Source: Terrimicrobium sacchariphilum
GTDB lineage: Bacteria; Verrucomicrobiota; Verrucomicrobiia; Chthoniobacterales; Terrimicrobiaceae
Length of the DNA: 64,000 bases
Assembly: GCF_001613545.1 (NCBI RefSeq)
Contig: NZ_BDCO01000002.1
Span: 3,224,001 to 3,288,000, forward strand
Reading direction: 5' to 3'
Part shown: piece after piece, positions 52,445 through 60,911 of the stretch
How the letters are laid out: each line of letters starts with the position of its first letter
Numbering within the stretch: the stretch's first letter is position 1
Notes under the pieces: generated by a model
Told to the model about the DNA's origin: nothing
What the model saw: the letters and a program-made list of their open reading frames with translations, nothing else
The model's database searches: none
Program-made: the position numbers and the translations under genes

Positions 52445-53266
52445 ATGGACTTAATTACCATGCACTGGGCTGCCTATCCGCGGCAGTTTCCATCCTCCAT
52501 TCCCGTGCAAAACACCGGCTATTTCCCGGCCAAGACCAGTTGGATCGATCTCGCGTTCCCCTCGTGCAACTTCTCCCTCATCCTCTCGGGTACGGGCGAG
52601 TTTCACCGCAAGGGAGCACGCCACGAGGTCCTCGCCCCCTGCGTAATCACGCAGTGGCCCGGCGAGCATGTGCATTACGGCCCCGCTCCGGGCTCCACCT
52701 GGGAGGAGTTTTATCTCATCTATGGCCCGGAGCACATGGCGGCATTTCGTCGCATGGGATTTGTCCATACACCGCGACCGGTCTGGCCGATCCGCAACCT
52801 CGGGGAGGTGCGCCTCCAGGTCGATAAACTCGGTGCCCTGATGAAATCTCCCGAACCGGAGACCGAGGTCGATCGCGCGGACAGGGCCTGCGAGCGCCTC
52901 GTGCTGGAGACCCTGGTCGGGCCGGGCCCCACGGACGACACCGTGGTCGAGAAAATCATCCGGCACTTGAAAAAGGATCTCGCGCAGCCGTGCGACTTCG
53001 GCGCGGTCGCCCGCCGCCACGGCATGTCCGCCTCCACCCTGCGACGCCGCTGGTTCGAGACCACCGGCGAATCTCCCGGCCGCTACCTTCTCAATCTCCG
53101 CATCCGCCAGGCCTGCCGCCTCCTCGCCGAGACCCGCCTCTCCATCGGCGAAATCGCCGCGCAAACCGGCTTCGAGGATGCGATGTATTTCTCCCGCCGC
53201 TTCCGCATCGAGACGCACACCACCCCGTCGGACTATCGCAGGCGCAACGCCTCCGGTATGCACTGA
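52445..53266 (+). CDS. AraC family transcriptional regulator
   Basis: A 273-residue regulator. The N-terminal part is a cupin-like sensing domain (FPSCNFSLILSGTGEFHRKGARHEVLAPCVIT). The C-terminal part has two AraC HTH motifs (DFGAVARRHGMSASTLRRRWFETTGESPGRYLLNLRIRQACRLL, then LSIGEIAAQTGFEDAMYFSRRFR). It likely activates the divergent oxidoreductase-thuA unit in response to a sugar. Confidence 0.9.
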   Translation: MDLITMHWAAYPRQFPSSIPVQNTGYFPAKTSWIDLAFPSCNFSLILSGTGEFHRKGARHEVLAPCVITQWPGEHVHYGPAPGSTWEEFYLIYGPEHMAAFRRMGFVHTPRPVWPIRNLGEVRLQVDKLGALMKSPEPETEVDRADRACERLVLETLVGPGPTDDTVVEKIIRHLKKDLAQPCDFGAVARRHGMSASTLRRRWFETTGESPGRYLLNLRIRQACRLLAETRLSIGEIAAQTGFEDAMYFSRRFRIETHTTPSDYRRRNASGMH

Positions 53267-53426
53267 TCCCAACGCCATTCGGCCAACCCACTGAAGCGAA
53301 AATCCGCTGTGTTACGCAGCTTCAAGTGGCGGAAATTCAAAAAACACGTCTTTTCTTCCCTTTCAATTCTGAGGTCAGACTGGATTTAGAAATCCCGAAG
53401 ACTCAAGAAAAACTTCCGAGAACCTC

Positions 53427-54290
53427 CTAAAAGCGGTTGTTCCAAAAAATTGATTTCGCAAGCACTGCAAGCGCAAGAACACCCAATCCGATTAGCCCGA
53501 ACACCCAGAACAGATGGGTGACGTTGCCACCACCACTCCAGGCGGCTCCCATACCTGCCAGCACTACTATGAACCCCGCACTGACAAAAAAGAGGAGCCC
53601 TGCCAACAAAAACAGAGGAATCGCGAACCTCCATCGTATCCTGCTTGATGCCGTAAAGCCGAGAACAAGCATCCCAAGAAACGCCGGACCGAAAAGGCTC
53701 ATTCCAAATGATGAACCCCAGGCCAGCGTGTAAGTGACGTCTGGATCGTAAAATATCTGATATCCGTAAGTTCCATTTTTCTGGAGATCATTTCCCTGGA
53801 GCAGAATTGATTTCAGATAATAATCCGAACGACCTTGTTCTGCGGCACTCCGGTATAAGCTATACTGTATTGAGGAATTCTGAACTGCCTGATTCTCGTG
53901 ATCGTGCCACGCGCGGCCGTCCGACTTGTAACCAAAAGACGCATACTCGGTCGTCCGCACATCGACTGGATAGTTTTTCTCGGTCCACTGAACAGGACGC
54001 TCTAGTTGTCCGGATTTCCAATGAATGGTGTTAAATTTCTGCGGCTGATACCACGCTCTGGTTTGAGAAGCTCCGTCAGCTAGAGCTACAAGATCCACAA
54101 CAAACCATCGATCTTTAGCCTGAAGGATCAGGTATCTCCGATCAAGAGATACAGATCCTGCAGAAATACTGAAATCCTCTTTCTCCTCTGCTGAACTGGG
54201 TCCGACAAACTGCCTATCAAAGCGTACGGTCGTGCATAAAACAAAAACGAGGCAAAGAACGATCGCTATGAAAACTCGAACAAACTTCAT
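53427..54290 (-). CDS. Membrane protein of unknown function (287 aa)
   Basis: A 287-residue protein with an N-terminal hydrophobic helix (VFIAIVLCLVFVLCT), a soluble region of about 160 residues containing YLILQAKDRWFVVDLV, and three C-terminal transmembrane helices (about 195-215, 222-245, 258-280). No named family recognised. It is only one base from the end of rlpA. Its GC content is clearly lower than its neighbours', which hints at later insertion. Confidence 0.65.
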   Translation of the reverse strand: MKFVRVFIAIVLCLVFVLCTTVRFDRQFVGPSSAEEKEDFSISAGSVSLDRRYLILQAKDRWFVVDLVALADGASQTRAWYQPQKFNTIHWKSGQLERPVQWTEKNYPVDVRTTEYASFGYKSDGRAWHDHENQAVQNSSIQYSLYRSAAEQGRSDYYLKSILLQGNDLQKNGTYGYQIFYDPDVTYTLAWGSSFGMSLFGPAFLGMLVLGFTASSRIRWRFAIPLFLLAGLLFFVSAGFIVVLAGMGAAWSGGGNVTHLFWVFGLIGLGVLALAVLAKSIFWNNRF

Positions 54291-54291
54291 T

Positions 54292-54789
54292 TCACCGTAT
54301 TACCTGCCGCGGCGTGGGCGAGTCGGATTCGGCGTATTCATCCACGCGCATGGGCTTCCAGTGGAGGTTGGGCTTGTCCATGATCGGGATTTCCTTGAGC
54401 ACCTCGAGGCGCACCTTGGCGATGCCCCGGTCGTACATCCCGAGGCGGCGGGCCGCGCCGATGGAGAGGTCAATGACCCGTCCCCTCTTGTAGGGGCCAC
54501 GATCGTTGATGCGCACGATGATGGATTTGTTGGTCTTCAGGTCGACGACCTTCACCTTCGTGCCAAAGGGGAGCTTTTTGTGCGCGGCGGTCAGTGCATT
54601 GACATCAAACCTCTCGCCGCTCGCGGTGCGTTTGTCCTTGTACCACGAGGCGATCCCCGTCTCCACCTTGACCGGTTTCGAGTCGTACAGCGTCGTCTTG
54701 AGATGACGACTTGCCGGTGGCTGCGTCGGCAGCGTGGAGCACGACGCGAGCAGCAATACGGCCAGAGTGGGGAATACCAGTCGTAGCAT
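54292..54789 (-). CDS. rlpA: RlpA-like lipoprotein
   Basis: A 165-residue lipoprotein (lipobox LLLASC) with a double-psi beta-barrel: GIASWYKDKRTASGERFDVNALTAAHKKLPFGTKVKV, NKSIIVRINDRGPYKRGRVIDLSIGAARRLGM and VRLEVL. The Asp in NDRGP and the surrounding residues are those of the septal-ring lytic transglycosylase RlpA, which cuts naked glycan strands. It lacks the SPOR domain of the E. coli protein. It lies 15 bp after hflX. Confidence 0.88.
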   Translation of the reverse strand: MLRLVFPTLAVLLLASCSTLPTQPPASRHLKTTLYDSKPVKVETGIASWYKDKRTASGERFDVNALTAAHKKLPFGTKVKVVDLKTNKSIIVRINDRGPYKRGRVIDLSIGAARRLGMYDRGIAKVRLEVLKEIPIMDKPNLHWKPMRVDEYAESDSPTPRQVIR

Positions 54790-54804
54790 GGGGGGGATAG
54801 GGGA

Positions 54805-56088
54805 TCAGACTGACGGCGAGGTTTCAATATCATACGGAGCCAGCCGGAATTTCAATTCCGGAGGCACATGCGCCGTCACCAGCGCCTCGTCCCCCTCGTA
54901 TTCCATCGAGAGCACATGGCCCACCCGGTGAAGCTCCGCCAATACCGCCGACTCCGTATTCGGAATGCGGAACCTCGCCCGCATCCGCCAGGAGGAAAGC
55001 CGCAACTCCAGCTCCTGGAAAAACTCGTCCATGCCCTCGCCCGTCCGGGCCGAGATGGCCACGCTGCCGGGGTAAAACCGCAGGTAACCCTCGATCACCT
55101 CGCGGTCCCCGATCGCGTCGATCTTGTTAAAGACGACGAGCGTCTGCTTCCCGTGCGCCCCCAGCTCCGCAATCGTTGCATCGACTGCCGCCATTTGCTC
55201 GCGGCATTGCGGGTGGCTCAGGTCGACGACGTGAATGAGCAAATCCGCGAGCTGCACCTCCTCCAGCGTCGCCTTGAAGGACTCGATCACCGTGTGCGGG
55301 AGCTTGCGGATGAAGCCCACCGTATCGGTCAATAAGATGCGCTGCCGGTTGGGCAGCATCATCTGGCGCGTCGTCGGGTCGAGCGTGGCGAAGAGCTTGT
55401 CCTCGGAGAGCACGCCTGCATTGGTCAGGCGGTTGAGGAGCGACGATTTGCCCGCATTCGTATAGCCGACGAGCGCGGCCACGGGCCAGTTGCGCCGCAA
55501 TCGCCCCTCGCGCTGCACCGTGCGATGACGGCGAACCTCCTTCAAATCCCGCTCCAGCCGCGCGATGCGCTCCTGCACCCGGCGGCGGTCGACCTCGAGC
55601 TGCGTCTCGCCCGGGCCGCGCGTACCGATGCCGCCGGACTGCCGGGAAAGGTGCGTCCACATGCGGGTGAGGCGAGGGAGCAGGTATTGCAGTTGCGCGA
55701 GCTCGATCTGCAAGCGCCCCTCGCGGGTCCGCGCCCGACGGGCGAAGATGTCGAGGATGAGTTGCGTGCGGTCGAGCACCTTGCGGCTCGTGAGCATCTC
55801 GAGGTTGCGCCCCTGCGCGGGCGAGAGTTCGTCATCAAAGATCAGCGCGGTCACCTGCGCCTCGCCGCACTTGCGGGCCACCTCCTCGGCCTTGCCCTTG
55901 CCGATGTAGTAGGGCGCGGTGGGGCGGTCGAGTTTCTGGACGACGGTGTCGACGACCTGCGCTCCCGCCGTAGCCGCGAGCTGGCGGAGTTCCGTGAGCG
56001 AATCCTCCACGTCCCAGCGCGTCACGCCCTCACGCTCCAAGCCGACCAGGATCGTCTTTTCGTGAGGAGAGCGCCGGGAATCTGTCAT
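54805..56088 (-). CDS. hflX: GTPase HflX
   Basis: A 427-residue GTPase. The N-terminal HflX domain shows GKGKAEEVARKCGEAQVTALIFDDELSPAQGRNLE, followed by a coiled-coil (QLEVDRRRVQERIARLERDLKEVRR). The G domain has G1 GYTNAGKSS, G3 DTVGF and G4 NKID. HflX binds and splits stalled 70S ribosomes under stress. It overlaps miaA by four bases, as in many bacteria where miaA and hflX are neighbours. Confidence 0.94.
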   Translation of the reverse strand: MTDSRRSPHEKTILVGLEREGVTRWDVEDSLTELRQLAATAGAQVVDTVVQKLDRPTAPYYIGKGKAEEVARKCGEAQVTALIFDDELSPAQGRNLEMLTSRKVLDRTQLILDIFARRARTREGRLQIELAQLQYLLPRLTRMWTHLSRQSGGIGTRGPGETQLEVDRRRVQERIARLERDLKEVRRHRTVQREGRLRRNWPVAALVGYTNAGKSSLLNRLTNAGVLSEDKLFATLDPTTRQMMLPNRQRILLTDTVGFIRKLPHTVIESFKATLEEVQLADLLIHVVDLSHPQCREQMAAVDATIAELGAHGKQTLVVFNKIDAIGDREVIEGYLRFYPGSVAISARTGEGMDEFFQELELRLSSWRMRARFRIPNTESAVLAELHRVGHVLSMEYEGDEALVTAHVPPELKFRLAPYDIETSPSV

Positions 56089-57077
56089 GCGCTCGCGCCC
56101 AACGCCTGGCGGGCGAGGGATAGGGACTCGGACATGGGGAGGGAACCGGTCAAATCGATGTGAGGAAAGCTAAACTGGTTCCGAAACCAGGTCAACTGGC
56201 GCTTGGCATACCGCCGGGTCGAGAGAACCATCGCCTCCTTGCACTCCGCCTCGGTCATTTCGCCCCGCAGCATCGCCTGGATTTCACGCAGCCCGATGGT
56301 CATCTGCGCCGTCGGACCCACCGGCCCGAGCGCCCGCACCTCGTCCACCGCGCCTCGGGCAAACATCGCGTCCACCGTGGCCCGGATACGCGCCTCCAGT
56401 TCCCCGCGCTCGCGTTCGAGGATGATGCCTCGGAAACCGGGTGCCTCGGGATTCTGCCATTCCTTGCGCAGTTCCGCCGCCGAGCGCCCGGTCAGCAGGA
56501 AAATTTCCAGCGCCCGCACCACCCGGCGCGGGTTTTTCAAATCAATGCTCGCTGCCGCCGTCGGATCGGCTTTTTCCAGCCGCTCGCGTAAAACCTCCAG
56601 CGGAAGGGCGTCGAGTTCCTGGCGCAATGCGGGATCGGGAGCCGGCAGGTCGGCGATGCCGTGCGTAAGGGCCTTGATATAAAGCCCCGATCCGCCGCAG
56701 ATGACGGGGATCTTTCCCCGGGCGGTGATTCCCACCATCGTCTCCCGCGCCAGCTGCACAAAGCGCGCGGCGTCAAAGGGTTCCAAGACCGGGAGGAATC
56801 CGAAAAGATGATGCGGCGCGCGCTCACGCGTCTCCGCATCGGGCTGGCTCGTCAGCACCGCCAGGCCGTCATAGACCTGAAAGGCATCCGCACCAACAAT
56901 TTCGCCGCCGAACTGGTGAGCCAGCTCGGCGGCGAGAAGAGTTTTGCCGACCGCAGTAGGGCCGGCGACGATTATGGGTAAATTACTGCTCAGGCTGACG
57001 CTGGCGCTCGGGGCGCTTTTCGTCGACTGCCTTGGCTCCGCTGACCACGAGCTTGCGGCCCATGTACTCCTTGTCAT
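56085..57077 (-). CDS. miaA: tRNA dimethylallyltransferase MiaA
   Basis: The enzyme adds a dimethylallyl group to A37 of tRNAs reading UNN codons. It has Walker A GPTAVGKT, ADAFQVYDGL, TSQPDAETRERAPHHLFG, GGSGLYIKALTHG and KNPRRVVRALEIF. The conserved part begins at SNLPIIVAGP. The only ATG in frame, at 57077, adds about 30 unlike residues and overlaps the upstream RRM gene by 95 bases. A CTG codon at 56993 would fit the family length better. The start is therefore unresolved; the rest is clear. Confidence 0.85.
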   Translation of the reverse strand: MTRSTWAASSWSAEPRQSTKSAPSASVSLSSNLPIIVAGPTAVGKTLLAAELAHQFGGEIVGADAFQVYDGLAVLTSQPDAETRERAPHHLFGFLPVLEPFDAARFVQLARETMVGITARGKIPVICGGSGLYIKALTHGIADLPAPDPALRQELDALPLEVLRERLEKADPTAAASIDLKNPRRVVRALEIFLLTGRSAAELRKEWQNPEAPGFRGIILERERGELEARIRATVDAMFARGAVDEVRALGPVGPTAQMTIGLREIQAMLRGEMTEAECKEAMVLSTRRYAKRQLTWFRNQFSFPHIDLTGSLPMSESLSLARQALGASA

Positions 57078-57588
57078 GCAGCTCGGCGACGGCGCGCTTG
57101 GCCTCGTCGACGCTCTGCATCTGGATGAATGCGAAGCCCTTGGACTTCATGGTGTACTTGTTTGCCACCACTTCGACGTTTTGGACGGAACCAACGCCAT
57201 TGAAGAGCTCGAACAGGTCGCTCTCCGACGCATCAAACGACAGGTTACCGACGTAGATGCGGGCGCTGGTGACCTCGACGACCTCCGGCTTGCGGAAGCC
57301 GCTGGGACGTTCGACGGGCTGCTTCGCGGCCCTCGCCGGACGCTCGCTCTTCGCGGGGGCCGTGCTGGCGCTGCTGCTGCCGGTGCTCGTCGTACTGCGG
57401 CTCGAGGCTGGCTTCTTCGCCGAGTCTCCGCCGGTAAAAAAGCCGACGATCTTCTGCCACAGGGTTTTCTTCTGGGGTTTCGCTGGGGTTTCCTGGCGCG
57501 GACGGGAGCCGCCACGATTGCGGCTGGACCGGCGATCGCCTCGCCGAGGAGAACGGCGACCGCGGGTGGGTGTGTATTCGGATGACAT
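56983..57588 (-). CDS. RRM RNA-binding protein
   Basis: A 201-residue protein. Residues 1 to about 105 are a basic, disordered region rich in Arg, Ser, Pro and Lys. Residues about 109-187 are one RRM domain with RNP2 IYVGNL and RNP1 KGFAFIQM. Small RRM proteins occur in cyanobacteria and Verrucomicrobiota and bind RNA, often in the cold. The long disordered Arg/Ser-rich extension is unusual. Its 3' end overlaps or abuts miaA. Confidence 0.88.
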   Translation of the reverse strand: MSSEYTPTRGRRSPRRGDRRSSRNRGGSRPRQETPAKPQKKTLWQKIVGFFTGGDSAKKPASSRSTTSTGSSSASTAPAKSERPARAAKQPVERPSGFRKPEVVEVTSARIYVGNLSFDASESDLFELFNGVGSVQNVEVVANKYTMKSKGFAFIQMQSVDEAKRAVAELHDKEYMGRKLVVSGAKAVDEKRPERQRQPEQ

Positions 57589-57913
57589 TACTATGTTTTG
57601 TTACGTGGGAGGACGCCGTCCCGGGATTTTTCATCTCCCGGATGCGGGGTCCATCTGTTGGGGCCTCCGGCGGGGCTGTTTTTTCCACACGCACCCGCAA
57701 AAAACGGGCAGCGGAAAACAAAAAGACAGCCATGCACAAAGCGCCACCCATGAGTAACTTCCAGATACAGGGGGCGATTCCTTGTTGCATTTCGCTAGAC
57801 GCCTGAGGCTTGCGTAAGCTGTCGTAGATTGCCTCCCTTGGCAAGAGGCATTTCTCCTCCGCAACCATCGAAAAACCTCGCAACTTACTCCCTCATAGGA
57901 GGTTTATTCCTCG
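57589..57913. other. Intergenic stretch between divergent genes
   Basis: 325 bp between the RRM gene and the secretin-domain-like gene. A minus-strand frame here encodes a hydrophobic segment but runs on through the RRM gene in another frame and is probably not real. A good ribosome-binding site, TAGGAGG, lies at 57896-57902 for the next gene. Confidence 0.45.
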
Positions 57914-59170
57914 ATGCTCACTCGCCAGAATGCCCTCGCCGCCCTCATCGTTGTGATCGCCGGGATTATCGTCTGGCGAGTTTTCTTCGTTCACGATGGC
58001 GTCACCCTTGATTTTGACAATGTTCCAGCCGCCAAGGTCGTAAAATCCCTGGAGCACCAGACGGGAATCACGCTCGTCACCAATGCCGACCTGACCAAAC
58101 CGATGTCGATCCACATCCACAAGGCGCCCACCTTCGAAGCGATCAATACCGTCGCCATCCGTCTGGGCGGCGATGCCCGTCTCGCCTATATTGCCGCGCC
58201 GGACTCCCGCAAGATTACCGAGGCCATCGCCTCTTATCAGACAAGCAGTAATCCTGGAGGCTGGACCGCATTTACCGGATTCGGAGGTGGTGGTCCACGG
58301 GGCCAGCAACCTGACGGCGCTCAACCTGGGAATCCTCCCTCAGCCGATCAGGCTGGAGGCAACCGCCCGCCTCGCGGCAATCGCAATGGCGGCGGCCAGA
58401 ACGATACCGCAGGAGCACAACCGGGCGGGGGAAATCCCGGCGGCGGCGGACCCGCAGGAGGAAACTTCGGCGGCGGATTCGGTGGAATGGCGGGCCTGAC
58501 CGATGGCATGATTGATCCCCGTCTTGTCCTGTGGAAATACACCGTCGAAGACGACACGAGCCTGCAGTCGACTCTTTTTCAGGGTTCGGTAAAAACGGGA
58601 GCCCTCTTCGCCTCGCCCGTCGACTGGAATCCTCCAGTGAATGGACTCCCCTCCAGCGCCAAGGTCACCGACATGGCCCGTGCCATTGCCAAGGCCTCGA
58701 AGGGCAAGGTCGAGGAGGTTTTCCTCGTTTATGTCCGCCCCGACGCTCCTCCAGGAGGCGATGAGGAAGGCGGCCCTCGGTGGCGTCCGCCGGTCACCAT
58801 TTTTTCCCCTGCTCCGGGAGGCCCGGTCGGCCCCGCCCGACCTTTCCGCCAAGAGTGGATCGCCGAGCGCACGGAGAACCAAATCGCCCTTCTCCCTCCC
58901 GACCAGAAAGCACAGGTCCAGAAGGACATGGAGGAAATGCGCGCTTTCCGGGAAAGTCTGCGGGGCCTTTCCGAGGATGAGCGCCGGGCCAAGATGGAAG
59001 AGTTCTTTAATCGACCGGACGTTCAGGAACGCATTGATGAACGCATGTCCCAGAGGGAATCCCAGAGTTCCCCCCAGCAGCGCGAAGCCCGTTTTCGCAA
59101 CTACGTCCAGCGCCGCGAAGCCGCCAAGACCGCAAACAATCAGGGAGCGAACAATCAAGGCAATCGATAA
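57914..59170 (+). CDS. Secretin-N-domain-like membrane protein, Gly-rich
   Basis: A 418-residue protein with one N-terminal transmembrane helix (NALAALIVVIAGIIVWRVFFV). A short domain follows that resembles the secretin and TonB N-terminal (STN) fold (LDFDNVPAAKVVKSLEHQTGITLVTN). Then comes a low-complexity part of about 100 residues rich in Gly, Pro, Asn and Gln, a beta-rich region, and a charged C-terminal coiled region (Glu/Arg-rich). The stop abuts the start of the pseudopilin gene, so the two are cotranscribed. A role near a type II-like secretion machine is inference. Confidence 0.65.
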   Translation: MLTRQNALAALIVVIAGIIVWRVFFVHDGVTLDFDNVPAAKVVKSLEHQTGITLVTNADLTKPMSIHIHKAPTFEAINTVAIRLGGDARLAYIAAPDSRKITEAIASYQTSSNPGGWTAFTGFGGGGPRGQQPDGAQPGNPPSADQAGGNRPPRGNRNGGGQNDTAGAQPGGGNPGGGGPAGGNFGGGFGGMAGLTDGMIDPRLVLWKYTVEDDTSLQSTLFQGSVKTGALFASPVDWNPPVNGLPSSAKVTDMARAIAKASKGKVEEVFLVYVRPDAPPGGDEEGGPRWRPPVTIFSPAPGGPVGPARPFRQEWIAERTENQIALLPPDQKAQVQKDMEEMRAFRESLRGLSEDERRAKMEEFFNRPDVQERIDERMSQRESQSSPQQREARFRNYVQRREAAKTANNQGANNQGNR

Positions 59171-59704
59171 ATGCACCACCGCACCGCACTGAACTCCGGT
59201 TTCACCCTTGTCGAGCTGATCGTAGTAATCGCCATCATCGCCCTGCTCGCCACGCTTATGATGCCGGAGGTGGAAAAAATGACCGAGCGCGCACGTAGCG
59301 TCGCATGCATGGGCAACCTCCGCTCCATCGGCACTTCGGTGAATACCTACGTCATCGAGAATGACCAGACCTTTCCCTTTATCGAACCCAACCCGAACGA
59401 CCCCGTCTATACCGGTGAAGTCGAGGCCAAACCGATGCTCGCCGAACTCGAACCCTACGGTGTGACCTCGAAAGTGCTCAAATGCCCCGATGACCGCACC
59501 TACTTTGCTGCCACCGGTTCCAGCTACCAGTGGGTTCCCATCATCGATGGCGAAAGCAAGATCAACCCCCAGGTCTACGGACGCCGCGGCGCTCGCCGCG
59601 TAAACCCCGCCCGCATGCGCCTATGCATCGACTTTGAGGCTGTCCACTTCAACCGCTGCAACCGCCTCTATGCCGACGGCCATGCCGTCGCCACCCTGAA
59701 GTAA
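59171..59704 (+). CDS. Type II secretion-like pseudopilin
   Basis: A 177-residue protein with a type III signal: SGFTLVELIVVIAIIALLATLMMPEV, cleaved before Phe. After the helix come ARSVACMGNLRSIGTSVNTYVIENDQTFPF and the ending NRLYADGHAVATLK, a pattern found in Planctomycetota/Verrucomicrobiota DUF1559-type pseudopilins. It would assemble into a short pseudopilus. No assembly ATPase or platform gene is nearby; those may be elsewhere. Confidence 0.85.
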   Translation: MHHRTALNSGFTLVELIVVIAIIALLATLMMPEVEKMTERARSVACMGNLRSIGTSVNTYVIENDQTFPFIEPNPNDPVYTGEVEAKPMLAELEPYGVTSKVLKCPDDRTYFAATGSSYQWVPIIDGESKINPQVYGRRGARRVNPARMRLCIDFEAVHFNRCNRLYADGHAVATLK

Positions 59705-59750
59705 CACGCTCAGCTTTCCTTCACTGGGGGATTTTGCCAGTCTCCCGGGC

Positions 59751-60665
59751 GTGAAATCCCCTCGCATCGCCGTCGTTGGCAGTTCCAATACCGATCTCGT
59801 CATCACCTGCGCCCGCCTCCCGCAGCCGGGCGAAACCCTCCTCGGCGGTGACCTCCACCGCTACGCCGGAGGCAAGGGGGCCAACCAGGCTGTCGCCGCC
59901 GCCCGTGCCGGGGCCAAAGTCTCCTTCATCGGCGGGCATGGCGCTGATGACTTTGGGCGTGCGGCCAAGGCTGGCCTCCGCGCCGAGGGCATCGATGTCC
60001 GCCACTTCCGCTCCTCGGAAAAACTCCCCTCCGGCGTCGCCCTCATCCTTCTCGGCAAAAAGGACCGCCAGAACCAGATCGTCGTCGCGGACTCCGCCAA
60101 CGCCATCACGCCCGCCGACATTGATCTCGCCGCTCCCGACTTGCAAAAGGCCGACGTCATCGTCGCCCAGCTCGAGACGCCCATTCCCTCCGTACGCCGT
60201 GCCGCCGAGATCGCCCGCGAGGCTGGGATTCCCTTCGTCCTCAACCCCGCCCCCGCCTTCCCGCTGCTTGCAGCGCTTTACCGTCTCGTCGACACGCTTA
60301 CGCCCAACGAACACGAGGCCGCCCTCCTCACCGGCCTGACTGATCCCGAGCAGGCCGCCCTCGCCCTGCGCAAGAAAGGCTGCCGCCGCGTCGTCATCAC
60401 CCTGGGCACCCGCGGCGCTCTCCTCTGCGATGAGGACGGGTTTTTCCATGTTCCCGTGCCGAAGGTGAAACCCCGCGACACCGTGGGCGCGGGCGACTGC
60501 CTCAATGCCTGGCTCGCCGTCGGTATTGCCGAATCCCTCCCCATCCGGGAAGCCCTTCGCCGCGCCGTCCACGCCGCCAGCCTCAAGGTGACCCGCCTCG
60601 GCGCGCAGCCCGGCATGCCACCCCGTGCCGATGTCGAGGCCTTCCTCCGCCGCAAGTCGCGCTAA
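59751..60665 (+). CDS. rbsK: Ribokinase
   Basis: A 304-residue PfkB-family kinase: VVGSSNTDLVITCARLPQPGETLLGGDLHRYAGGKGANQAVAAARAG, LNPAPAFPL, LTPNEHEAA and the anion-hole and catalytic motif RDTVGAGDCLNAWLA. It phosphorylates D-ribose at O5. GTG is the start. It is not next to a ribose transporter. Confidence 0.9.
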   Translation: MKSPRIAVVGSSNTDLVITCARLPQPGETLLGGDLHRYAGGKGANQAVAAARAGAKVSFIGGHGADDFGRAAKAGLRAEGIDVRHFRSSEKLPSGVALILLGKKDRQNQIVVADSANAITPADIDLAAPDLQKADVIVAQLETPIPSVRRAAEIAREAGIPFVLNPAPAFPLLAALYRLVDTLTPNEHEAALLTGLTDPEQAALALRKKGCRRVVITLGTRGALLCDEDGFFHVPVPKVKPRDTVGAGDCLNAWLAVGIAESLPIREALRRAVHAASLKVTRLGAQPGMPPRADVEAFLRRKSR

Positions 60666-60911
60666 GGCTCCCCGGCGCGGTTAACTCCCTGTCCGGGATC
60701 AGGTAGCACAAGCAGTTCGCCTTCATTTTTCCGACCTTCGCGAAATCTCGATAATAAGACCCCGTCTCATTTGCTAGCATTAGCAAACTCTGCCTTGCGT
60801 TGACTAAGCAACAGGCCCTAGGTTCCCGCAGCCCATGTCACCGCTCCGACCAGCAGCGGCTTTTTCACCGGTCGTATTGACGACCCTCAACCTCACACTC
60901 GGGAGCTGAGA
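60666..60911. other. Intergenic stretch with inverted repeat
   Basis: 246 bp before the P-type ATPase gene. It contains TTTGCTA (60770-60776) and TAGCAAA (60781-60787) around GCAT, a perfect 7-bp inverted repeat, and TTGACT at 60800-60805 that could be a -35 box. An operator for metal control is possible. Confidence 0.4.

Noticed and set aside
57245-57883. 212-residue minus-strand frame upstream of and overlapping the RRM gene
   Set aside because: Has one hydrophobic segment, but half of it is the RRM gene read in another frame with an Arg/Gln-rich result.
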